Shown here: in pieces, positions 8,342 through 16,197 of the stretch
Layout of the letters: every line of letters starts with the position of its first letter
Position numbering within the stretch: position 1 is the stretch's first letter
Assembly: GCF_008638365.1 (NCBI RefSeq)
Contig: NZ_VWVU01000004.1
Span: 124,001 to 188,000 of the forward strand
Source of the DNA: Nocardiopsis quinghaiensis
GTDB lineage: Bacteria; Actinomycetota; Actinomycetes; Streptosporangiales; Streptosporangiaceae
DNA length: 64,000 bases
Direction of reading: 5' to 3'
Position numbers and translations under genes: made by a program
Notes under the pieces: generated by a model
Told to the model about the DNA's origin: nothing
Databases searched by the model: none
The model's input: the letters and a program-made list of their open reading frames with translations, nothing else

Positions 8342-8947
8342 ATGCTGGAGATGCTGCCCGGACTCGTCCGGATCTACGAGGAGTGGGCGGAGCGGTATCC
8401 CGACGTGCAGCCGCTGACGGTCCAGTTCGCGGCGGACGGGAAGCAGGGCGACGGCCTCGACGGGGTACTCGCCTATCCCCTCGACGGCCACTGGCTGCTG
8501 GTGACCTTCGGACTGACCGAGCTCGGCGAGAAGACCAGCGAGGAACCCCGGGTCTCCGGCGCGGGCTTCGAGTTCACCTGCCGGATCCCGCGCGAGGACG
8601 GGGACGAGACCGTCCCCGGCTGGATCCTGCGCGTCCTCCACGCCCTGGCCGACCGCTTCCTCTCCGGCAGCGAACTGGACGTCGGCCACTGGGTCATCAC
8701 CCCGTCCCCGCTCGGCGGCGAGCCCGCCAACGGCGACATGACCTCCCTCGTCATCGTCCCCGACGTCGAGGTCCGCGTCATGGACACCCCCAACGGGATC
8801 GTCCTCTTCCACCAGATCGTCGGCCTGACGTCCGGGGAGGGCGCCGACGTCCAGGAGGCGCGGACCGCCGCCCCGCTCGTCGCGCTCCTGAAGGACCGTG
8901 ACCCGAAGCTGCTCACCGACCCGGGCAGGGAGCCCGTCCGGATCTGA
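8342..8947 (+). CDS. Suppressor of fused (Sufu) domain protein
   Basis: 201 residues from the ATG at 8342; no good ribosome site marks the start and an open frame continues upstream. The body fits bacterial Sufu-domain proteins, with GDGLDGVLAYPL, HWLLVTFGLTEL, SGAGFEFTCRIP, LHALADRFLSGSELDVGHW and VLFHQIVGLT in the usual order. Bacterial Sufu domains occur as stand-alone proteins of unclear function and as immunity proteins of polymorphic toxins. No toxin gene adjoins it here. It converges on the RloA/RloB pair with a 17-nt gap. Confidence 0.8.
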   Translation: MLEMLPGLVRIYEEWAERYPDVQPLTVQFAADGKQGDGLDGVLAYPLDGHWLLVTFGLTELGEKTSEEPRVSGAGFEFTCRIPREDGDETVPGWILRVLHALADRFLSGSELDVGHWVITPSPLGGEPANGDMTSLVIVPDVEVRVMDTPNGIVLFHQIVGLTSGEGADVQEARTAAPLVALLKDRDPKLLTDPGREPVRI

Positions 8948-8964
8948 CCCCGTACCGACGGGGT

Positions 8965-9621
8965 TCAGGGGTCCCCGGTGCGGAAATGTCCCTTGACCAC
9001 GTGGACGACCCTATGGACGTCGGTCCACGGATAGTCCTCGTAACAGTCCGTCCGGGTACGCTCCGCCCGGTCGCAGGCCTGGTCCAGCCCGTCCTCGAAA
9101 TCGGAGAAGTCGGTGCCTGCCTTGCCACGCCTGTGCTTGCCCTTGGCCCAGTCGGGCACGGTCTCCTTGAGGAGCTTTTCGGAGTCGTTGGAACTGTGAC
9201 AGCCGTTCAGTCTTCCATGTCCCAGATGGTGGAGTAGGAGCCAGACCTCGAAGGCGGGGTGGGAGACCGCGGTGTGCACATCGGCCTCGGAGGGCGAAGA
9301 GGGAGCGTTCCGGACCTGTTGACGCAGAGTTGTAACGTTCTGGCCTTCGGTGTCGAAAACCGCCCAGATCTCGGAGTGCCCCTCGGCCCGTCGACTGAGG
9401 GCCTCCCGAACGATGAGCCGGGCCGCAGTGCGATGGGCCCGTTCGACGTCCACCGGATCCGGTCGACGCCCCTGCCCCGGCTGACTCGGCCGGAGTTCTC
9501 TGAGGTGCTTCTTGAGCCCGTTGAAGTATGCTTCCTCGGTCTCCCCCTCGCAGAGGACAAGAACTTTCCGGTTCTCCTGCCTGGGGCCTGGACGTGTTCC
9601 AGGGCTACGGTGCTTCTTCAT
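8965..9621 (-). CDS. rloB: RloB-like protein (Toprim-type nuclease partner of RloA)
   Basis: 218 residues from the ATG at 9621, which overlaps the RloA stop by 17 nt. The N-terminal KVLVLCEGETEEAYFNGL gives the acidic CEGExE of the Toprim-like RloB family, followed by IWAVFDTEGQN (second acidic motif) and HPAFEVWLLLHH (third). The Lys/Arg-rich C-terminal part ends in an aromatic, basic tail. RloB proteins are encoded with an RloA ATPase, often beside restriction-modification loci, and are related to the AbiLii protein of the lactococcal AbiL phage-exclusion system. Codon use here is less GC-biased than in neighbours, a sign of transfer. Confidence 0.85.
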   Translation of the reverse strand: MKKHRSPGTRPGPRQENRKVLVLCEGETEEAYFNGLKKHLRELRPSQPGQGRRPDPVDVERAHRTAARLIVREALSRRAEGHSEIWAVFDTEGQNVTTLRQQVRNAPSSPSEADVHTAVSHPAFEVWLLLHHLGHGRLNGCHSSNDSEKLLKETVPDWAKGKHRRGKAGTDFSDFEDGLDQACDRAERTRTDCYEDYPWTDVHRVVHVVKGHFRTGDP

Positions 9622-10987
9622 CAGGAGAACTCCCCCCGGACTCCTGGTTTTTCCCCTCGGGCAGACGCGGCCGCAGGGCTTGGACAAGAAGGCTCTCATC
9701 GACGAACGGAACGGCGCCGTAGCGTCCCACCAGATAGCGTCTGTCCCGGTTCTCCTCCCCGGAGCTTTCGTAGCTGGACATCGGGTAGAGGGAGGTGGAA
9801 CCATCATTCCTCTTCTCCGTAAGCCAGATCTCGTCCTCAGAGAGGACTTCTCGACCACGGACTCTTCCCAGGAGACTCGTGTCGTGACTGGTGAAGATGA
9901 GCTGGGCTCCGAGCGGGTTGTTGTCGCGGTCCTTGAACAGTGAAATCAGGCTCCCGGAGAGAACGCTGTGCAGGCTCGTGTCGATCTCGTCTACGACCAA
10001 GGTTCCTCCCCTTTCGAGGACCCGCATGATGAGTATTCCCAAGGAGAGTATAGACCGTGTTCCTGACGACTCGTCGAGGAAATCCAAGGGATATTCACCG
10101 GAGGAGCCCTGGTGGTGGAAGGAAACCCGTCCGCGTTCACGGGCGAGGATCATCGAGTGAGCACGTTTCTTCCCCACCAGCTCTTCGATCTCGGCCCGCT
10201 CCTCACCCGAGAGGAAGTTTCGTTCAACGCTGTAGTCGCTGATCCCAGTGTCGGCGGCACGAGCCAGTGTTGCCAGGCGACCAAGGAGATCGTGATCATT
10301 AGAAGGCAGCTTCTGCCTTCCGGCCAGCCCCATTTCTCCCTGCCAGATCTGAAGTGAGGAGCGGAACCAGCGACGCACACTGCCCAGGGCGGAAACCGCG
10401 TCGGAATGGAACGTGGTGGGATGGGCGTTCGCGAGCACCGAAATCAGCAGCGCGTTCGGCTCGACGCTGAGGACGTCAGTGAGCTCAGGAGAGTCGGGAT
10501 CGGCAGAACCATAGGTGAAGGATAGTCGTTCACGTTCGAAGACGATGCGATCGGTGCCGTCATCGGCATAGAGGTAGAGCCATTCCTCCAGGACCTCGGT
10601 ATCGTCCACGACGAATCCGTAGGTGTATCGATGAGCGTCCAGGAGGAGTTCCACCGAATAGCCGGATGTTTTTGCCTGAGAATCCGTGTCAAGTTGAAAC
10701 GGTTCTCTGGGGATGCGCTCCTCCTCGTCGTCCTCCAAGGAGAAAAGGCTCCGCTGCTTCGGCACGCGTGAGATCGGACCTTGAATGACCATGTCCGCCA
10801 TGAATCGGAGTGCTTTCACGACGGATGTCTTGCCTGAGGCGTTTGCCCCAAAAACGCCAGTGACTTTGAGAGGAGATATCTCGGACGGGGGAGGGAAACC
10901 TTCCTGGCCCTGCTCTACGGAGGTAAGCAGAAGTTCCTGCTCGTCACGTAGGGAACGATGGTTCTCCACTCGAAAACTCAGCAGCAT
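9605..10987 (-). CDS. rloA: RloA-like AAA/ABC-type ATPase (AbiL/RloAB defence pair)
   Basis: 460 residues from the ATG at 10987. The N-terminus MLLSFRVENHRSLRDEQEL and Walker A GANASGKTS (near residue 43) are typical of the RecF/OLD-like AAA_15 group. An ABC-signature-like DESSGTRSILSLG lies near residue 305, Walker B TLVVDEIDTSLH near 327, and the H-switch FTSHDTSLL near 360. Frames that extend this ORF to 15.6 kb are out-of-frame shadow of the upstream ATPase gene. With RloB directly downstream and overlapping, this is a two-gene unit. A defence role is inferred from the family, not seen in the sequence. Confidence 0.85.
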   Translation of the reverse strand: MLLSFRVENHRSLRDEQELLLTSVEQGQEGFPPPSEISPLKVTGVFGANASGKTSVVKALRFMADMVIQGPISRVPKQRSLFSLEDDEEERIPREPFQLDTDSQAKTSGYSVELLLDAHRYTYGFVVDDTEVLEEWLYLYADDGTDRIVFERERLSFTYGSADPDSPELTDVLSVEPNALLISVLANAHPTTFHSDAVSALGSVRRWFRSSLQIWQGEMGLAGRQKLPSNDHDLLGRLATLARAADTGISDYSVERNFLSGEERAEIEELVGKKRAHSMILARERGRVSFHHQGSSGEYPLDFLDESSGTRSILSLGILIMRVLERGGTLVVDEIDTSLHSVLSGSLISLFKDRDNNPLGAQLIFTSHDTSLLGRVRGREVLSEDEIWLTEKRNDGSTSLYPMSSYESSGEENRDRRYLVGRYGAVPFVDESLLVQALRPRLPEGKNQESGGSSPDEEAP

Positions 10988-11105
10988 GTTCTCGTCTCCC
11001 CGGTTCGTGCGCAGCCCCCTGGGCTTGGCTCCAATATGCCTCACCAACCATAGGGGAAGCGTGGTCCCATGCTCTGATGGGGAAACGAACCCTCTGAACG
11101 CCGCC

Positions 11106-11134
11106 GGGCCGCCACCCGCGAGGGGTGGCGGCCC
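11106..11134 (-). terminator. Strong intrinsic-type hairpin after the giant ATPase gene
   Basis: A perfect 12-bp stem, GGGCCGCCACCC (11106-11117) with GGGTGGCGGCCC (11123-11134), and a 5-nt loop. It lies 27 nt past the ATPase stop and before the RloA gene, so it should insulate the two leftward transcripts. Confidence 0.7.
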
Positions 11135-11160
11135 GTGCGTCCCTCGGCCGATCCGTCCGG

Positions 11161-14100
11161 CTACCGCCCGGAGCCCCGGCCGATCGCGGTGCCGATCTCG
11201 CCCACCCGGTCGGCGAGCAGGCCCACCGCGCCGATGGCCCTGGTCATCGGGTCGTCGTCGGCGCCGCCCAGCGCCCGGCCCCGGCGGAAGGCCTCCTTGA
11301 CCTCCGTCCAGCGGGCCTCCTGCTCGGGCGTCATCACCCCGCGCAGCTCCGCGAGCTTGAGCAGGTTCGCCTCCGCGCCCGACGTCAGGGTCTGCGCCTC
11401 GCCCATGTAGTGGTCGTCGATCGCGGCCTCCACCTCGGCGCCGTTCATGACCGGCACGATTCTCTCCGCCAGCCGGTTCATGTTCCGGTACGAGCCCTGG
11501 AGCTGGAACGGCGGCTCGGTGCGCGCGTCCTCCGACTGCGCGGCCGAGGCGATGTAGGCCTGGTTGTTGGCCAGCACCACCTCCTGCACCCGCAGCAGCT
11601 TGCGCACCACCGACACGATCCGGTCCACCTCGGCCGCCGAGTACGGGTGGCCGAGCTGGTCCGCGCCCACCGAGTCGTCGCCCCGCGCCATCCGCACGAA
11701 CCGGTACACGTCCTCCCGGTCCCGGGTGGACAGCGGCGCCAGGATCGGGTTCGAGGTGAGCGCGTTCTCGACGTAGCTCAGCGCGAACAGCTCCTCCCTG
11801 CCCGACAGCACGTCGCCCAGGTTGTACACGTCGGCGCGGTTGGCCAGCATGTCCGGGATCCGGAACCGCTTGCCCTGCTCGGTGTAGGGGTTGCCGGCCA
11901 TGCACACCGCGAACCGCTTGCCCCGCAGGTCGTAGGTCCGGGTCCGCCCGTTCCACACGCCCTCCATGCGGCGCTGACCGTCGCACAGCGAGATGAACTT
12001 CTGCAGCAGCTCGGGGTTCGTGTGCTGGATGTCGTCCAGGTACAGCATCGTGTTGCTGCCCGCTTCCAGCGCGAAGGAGATCTTCTCGACCTCCTGGCGG
12101 GAGGTGGCGTCCGGAGCCTCGTCCGGGTCCAGCGAGGTCACCGCGTGCCCCAGCGCGGGCCCGTTGACCTTCACGAACACCAGCCCCAGGCGGCTGGCCA
12201 CGTACTCCATGAGCGTGGTCTTGCCGTATCCGGGCGGGGAGATGAGCAGCAGCAGGCCGCTCTGGTCGGTGCGCTTGTCGTCCCCGGCCGCCCCCAGCTG
12301 CTTGGCCAGGTTGTCGCCGATCAGGGGCAGGTACGACTCGTCCAGCAGCTTGTTGCGGACGAACCCGCTCATCACCTTCGGCCGGTACTCCTCCAGCCGC
12401 AGGCGCTCGCGCTCGGCCGCCACCAGCTCGTTGCGGCGCCGCTGGAAGTCCCGGTAGGCGGGCACCTCCTCCAGCCGGAACCGGCGGGTGCGCGGCAGGA
12501 ACTCGTCCAGGCGCACCTCCAGGGAGCGCTCGCGCACGTGCGGGTGCGAGCCCAGCAGCCCGTCCACGCGCTCGTGCACGGACGCCGACGACTCGTACCG
12601 GTCCACGGTGGCCAGCTCGATCGCGGCGGCCTCGGGCAGGTCGCCCGGGGCCACCTCCTCCTGGGTGGACGCGAACGCCTCCAGCCACGCCGTCACCAGC
12701 TGGTGCCGCGCCGCCAGGTCGCCGTCGAGCTCGCGCAGGTCCTCCTCGAATGCCTTGCGCGTGGTCTCCCGCGCACTGCCCAGAGCCCGGTGGAAGCGGT
12801 CCAGCAGCAGGCGGGCGCCCGCGCCGGACACGAACCCCCGTTCGCCGGGAGCGTCCGAGGCGATCTCCTCGAACAGGTACTCGCCCACCAGGTCCAGGTC
12901 GGCGTACCGGCACAGGCCGGTCTCGGTCAGGAAGCCGTCCACACCGGCCGCCAGCTCCGCGCGCAGTCCGTCGACCGCCGCCGACCTGCGCACCCCGAAC
13001 ACCTCGCGGGCCCGGGCCAGCGAACCCGCCCGGATACGCCACGCCGAACGCCGCTCCCCTGTGGCGCCGAACGCCCAGAACAGCTGCGCCGCCGCACGCG
13101 CCGCGCCCGGGTACCGCAGCAGTCCGGCACCGGTGCGCAGCCGCAGCAGCGCCGACAGGATCCGCGCGGCGTCGTGGTCGTGCACGCCCCGCTCGTACCC
13201 CTCGTCGTACCGGGCCGCGGCGGCGTCGCGTACGAGGGCCGGCAGCGACGAACCGTTCTCGGCGTGCACCTCGGCCTCGCGCAGCCGCTCCAGCGACAGT
13301 CCGTCCGCGCCCTCCTCGGCCGCGGCCAGGATCGACGCGGCCAGGTACTCGGCGCGGTACACCTCCGGGCTCTCCGACACCAGCGTCCGGTCCCACAGGT
13401 GCCGGGTCCGCCCGAACTCCTCGTCGGTGACCGGAGCCCGGAAGTCGGTGCCGGTGATCGCCACCGACATCTCTCCGCCGTGCGGGGTGAGCGTCAGGTC
13501 GATCGGCTGGGTGTTCACCGCGAACCGGTGCCGGCCCAGCCGGATCGTCTCGCCGCCCGCGCCGCCCTCGAACAGGTCGGCGCGGTCCCGCAGGGCCCGC
13601 CCCGCCTCCTGCCGTGCGGCCAGGACCTGACCGTCCAGCTCCTCGGCGCGCACGGTGTCGCCGAGTCCGCGCATCTCCTCCGCGGTGCGGCGCAGCCGCG
13701 CCACCATCGCGTCCGACGCGAAGTAGGTGTTGACGTCCTCCAGCGTGTCCAGTTTCGCGACCCGCCGGTGCACGCCCTCCAGAACGCGGGCGGCCGACGA
13801 CGCCAGGCGGTCGGTCCGCCGCGCCCGCTCGTCCACCAGTGCCTGCTTGCGCGTGGAGAACGCCTCGTACACGTCCTCGCGCTTGTCCGCCAGCTCCCCG
13901 AGGAAGTCGTCGAACTCGGCGAACCGCGACTCCAGGTTCTCCAGCTGGAGCATGACGCGTCCCAGCTGCTCGTCGCACCGGTCCGGGGTGTCGGCGGCGG
14001 CCAGCGCGCCCGTGATCGCCTGTCCCAGCAGCGCGAACTCGGCCGCGAACTCCGCCCGGCCCTCCAGGGCCAGCAGCTCCCCGCGCCGCGCCTCCAGCGT

Positions 14101-16185
14101 GGCGCGCGCCCGGTTGATCCCGGCCAGCACCTCGCTGACCCGCTCCAGGATGCGCGTGCGGACCTGGGCGTCGCCGATGTCCAGGGACCCGACGACCTCG
14201 GTGACCACCTGCAGGCCCTCGGTCTGTTCGGCGACGCGCTCGCCGACGGCCGTCGCGGCGCTGACCGCCTCGATGCCCTCGGCGTCCGCGACGAGCCGGT
14301 CCACCTCTTCGTGGTACCCGCTGAAGGCCTCGTCCTGTTCCAGGAAGGCCACCGTGCGGCGGCCGGTCGCGGCGATCTCCTCCGAGAGCCTGCCGTCCAG
14401 GTCGTCCAGGCGCTCGGTGTCCACGTAGCGCGTCTCGCGCAGCGTGGCCGCCTGCCCCTGGGCGCGGCGCAGCCCGGTCAGCCGCGCCACCCAGCCCTCC
14501 GCCGACCGCGGCGTCTCCCCGCGGGCCGTCCGGATGAGCGCGACCACCCTCTTCTCGGTCTCCGCCAGGGTGTCGGCGGCCTGCCGGGTCAGGGTCTGGA
14601 CGGTCTCGAACTCCTCCAGGACCCGCGTGGCGGTGGCCCGCGCCTCCGACAGGGGCGCCGCCAGGTCGCCCATCTCCTCGTCGCCCAGCCAGTGGAACCG
14701 GTCGGAGACCCGGCGGCAGGCGGAGATGACCGCCTCGAACACCTCGGTGGACGGCCGCATGTCCTCGGCCATCCGCACCACCGACAGGCACTCGGAGACA
14801 CCCCGCACCAGCTCGGCGTTGCCGACCCGCTCCAGGGGACCGGTCCCCACCGGCTGCGCCGCCGCGTACACGTCCGACACGTACGGGGTCCGCCACACCT
14901 GCATCGGGTGCACCCGGGTCGGCTCGCCCGCGTTGTCCCGGAACACCGTCATGGTGCCGTCGTCGAACAGCGAGTACCCGTGGCAGACGATCGGGGTGGC
15001 GACCTCCTTGCGGATGGTGTTGTAGGGCAGCAGCAGGCTGCGGCCGTCCGCGCGGGAGTGGAAGACGTACAGCACGTCCTCGCCGTTGGGCGAGCGCACC
15101 ACGCGCTCGAACTCCAGGTCGGTGACGTCGGTGTCGAACGTCCGCGCCGCCCCGGTGGCCAGGTAGTAGCCGCCGGGGAAGATCAGCCCCTGGTCGTCGG
15201 GCAGGCGCTGGCAGGACTGGCCGACGCCGTCGAGGCGCTCGACCTCCTTGGTGCGCGTGTTGAAGACCAGGTGCCGCCACGCGGTCTCGTTGTAGGGCCG
15301 CACGCGCAGCAGGACGAGCGCGCCCACCCGCGCGTAGTGCACCGACGCGTCGGCCAGGCTCTGCAGCGGCTCGTCCACGGACTCGCTGTAGACGCCCTCG
15401 CCGACCTCGGTGTTGTTCTCGACCTTGATGGTGAGGTCGCCGTTGAGCGTCTCCACGAACAGTTCGTCGAGGACCGAGATGTGCGGATGGCGGCCCGCCA
15501 CGTGGTCCTCGCGGGTGGTCTCCACCCACGTGAAGTCGTGGGACGGGGGGAAGACGTGGTCGCGTTCGCCGCGGGCGTCGAGGTAGGCGATCTCGCCGGA
15601 GGGCGGGACCGACCACCGCAGCACCCGCACGTCCTCGGTGTTCGGACCGGTCTGGAACACGGCCAGCAGCCGGTCCTCGACCCGGCGCAGCTGGAGCAGG
15701 TGCGCGTCGCGGTAGTAGCGGTAGAGCTGGCCGAAATCCTGTTGGAACCGCTCGTCGGAGAGCAGCCCGGGGACGGCCCCTCCGGGGGCGTCGGTGAAGG
15801 AGAAGCCCTCACCGTCGTACTCGTACCGGTGCAGCGAGAACACGTCGGGGACGTGGGTCTCGCGCTGCATGCCGATGAAGACGTTGTAACCGAACAGGAT
15901 CATCGCGCCGCCGGCGCCGGTTCCGACGGAGCGTCCCACGCTCACGATGTCCCGGGGGACACAGTTGTGCTCGGTACGGACGCGTTCGGTGCCGAGCAGG
16001 GACAGCTCGGTGCCGCCGAACACCTCCAGGCGGCGCGCGTTCAGTTCCTCGGTCCGCCGGGCCAGTTCGCCGGTCTGCTCGCGCAGCCGGGCGCGGAGCA
16101 CCTCGTAGGTGCCCGCGTCCAGCGACCGCGCGTCATCGGCGCCTGGCCCGGTGCCTTCGGTCTCCTGGGACTGGGCCTCGGTCAC
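11161..16185 (-). CDS. Giant AAA ATPase annotated in the family as 'DNA repair ATPase' (DUF3686-type)
   Basis: 1674 residues from GTG 16185, with GAGGTGG 8 nt upstream and 12 nt after the SPFH stop. The first 530 residues are a beta-rich region with repeated propeller-like strands (for example GGAMILFGYNVFIGMQ). The middle, about 530-1100, is mainly long charged helices, probably coiled coil. The C-terminal AAA domain carries Walker A SPPGYGKTT near residue 1315, Walker B MLYLDDIQHTNPE near 1380 and a sensor-like CMAGNPYTE. It has no nuclease or helicase motif that I can see, and the 'DNA repair' label is not supported by known biochemistry. Co-transcription with flotillin-like and OB-fold membrane genes suggests a membrane-associated MoxR-like remodelling role; this is inference. 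Confidence 0.8.
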   Translation of the reverse strand: MTEAQSQETEGTGPGADDARSLDAGTYEVLRARLREQTGELARRTEELNARRLEVFGGTELSLLGTERVRTEHNCVPRDIVSVGRSVGTGAGGAMILFGYNVFIGMQRETHVPDVFSLHRYEYDGEGFSFTDAPGGAVPGLLSDERFQQDFGQLYRYYRDAHLLQLRRVEDRLLAVFQTGPNTEDVRVLRWSVPPSGEIAYLDARGERDHVFPPSHDFTWVETTREDHVAGRHPHISVLDELFVETLNGDLTIKVENNTEVGEGVYSESVDEPLQSLADASVHYARVGALVLLRVRPYNETAWRHLVFNTRTKEVERLDGVGQSCQRLPDDQGLIFPGGYYLATGAARTFDTDVTDLEFERVVRSPNGEDVLYVFHSRADGRSLLLPYNTIRKEVATPIVCHGYSLFDDGTMTVFRDNAGEPTRVHPMQVWRTPYVSDVYAAAQPVGTGPLERVGNAELVRGVSECLSVVRMAEDMRPSTEVFEAVISACRRVSDRFHWLGDEEMGDLAAPLSEARATATRVLEEFETVQTLTRQAADTLAETEKRVVALIRTARGETPRSAEGWVARLTGLRRAQGQAATLRETRYVDTERLDDLDGRLSEEIAATGRRTVAFLEQDEAFSGYHEEVDRLVADAEGIEAVSAATAVGERVAEQTEGLQVVTEVVGSLDIGDAQVRTRILERVSEVLAGINRARATLEARRGELLALEGRAEFAAEFALLGQAITGALAAADTPDRCDEQLGRVMLQLENLESRFAEFDDFLGELADKREDVYEAFSTRKQALVDERARRTDRLASSAARVLEGVHRRVAKLDTLEDVNTYFASDAMVARLRRTAEEMRGLGDTVRAEELDGQVLAARQEAGRALRDRADLFEGGAGGETIRLGRHRFAVNTQPIDLTLTPHGGEMSVAITGTDFRAPVTDEEFGRTRHLWDRTLVSESPEVYRAEYLAASILAAAEEGADGLSLERLREAEVHAENGSSLPALVRDAAAARYDEGYERGVHDHDAARILSALLRLRTGAGLLRYPGAARAAAQLFWAFGATGERRSAWRIRAGSLARAREVFGVRRSAAVDGLRAELAAGVDGFLTETGLCRYADLDLVGEYLFEEIASDAPGERGFVSGAGARLLLDRFHRALGSARETTRKAFEEDLRELDGDLAARHQLVTAWLEAFASTQEEVAPGDLPEAAAIELATVDRYESSASVHERVDGLLGSHPHVRERSLEVRLDEFLPRTRRFRLEEVPAYRDFQRRRNELVAAERERLRLEEYRPKVMSGFVRNKLLDESYLPLIGDNLAKQLGAAGDDKRTDQSGLLLLISPPGYGKTTLMEYVASRLGLVFVKVNGPALGHAVTSLDPDEAPDATSRQEVEKISFALEAGSNTMLYLDDIQHTNPELLQKFISLCDGQRRMEGVWNGRTRTYDLRGKRFAVCMAGNPYTEQGKRFRIPDMLANRADVYNLGDVLSGREELFALSYVENALTSNPILAPLSTRDREDVYRFVRMARGDDSVGADQLGHPYSAAEVDRIVSVVRKLLRVQEVVLANNQAYIASAAQSEDARTEPPFQLQGSYRNMNRLAERIVPVMNGAEVEAAIDDHYMGEAQTLTSGAEANLLKLAELRGVMTPEQEARWTEVKEAFRRGRALGGADDDPMTRAIGAVGLLADRVGEIGTAIGRGSGR

Positions 16186-16197
16186 GGAAGGACCACC

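Noticed and set aside
8965..10987. PARIS (AriA/AriB) anti-restriction system
   Set aside because: AriB carries a DUF4435-type domain; the second protein here has RloB-type motifs (CEGETE, DTEG, FEVWLLLHH). RloAB/AbiL fits better by eye, though a profile search should decide.
9605..15616. A 2003-codon minus-strand open frame whose end is the RloA protein
   Set aside because: Only its last 460 codons read as a protein; the rest is an alternative frame of the giant ATPase gene, low-complexity Arg/Gly/Pro sequence with no RBS.
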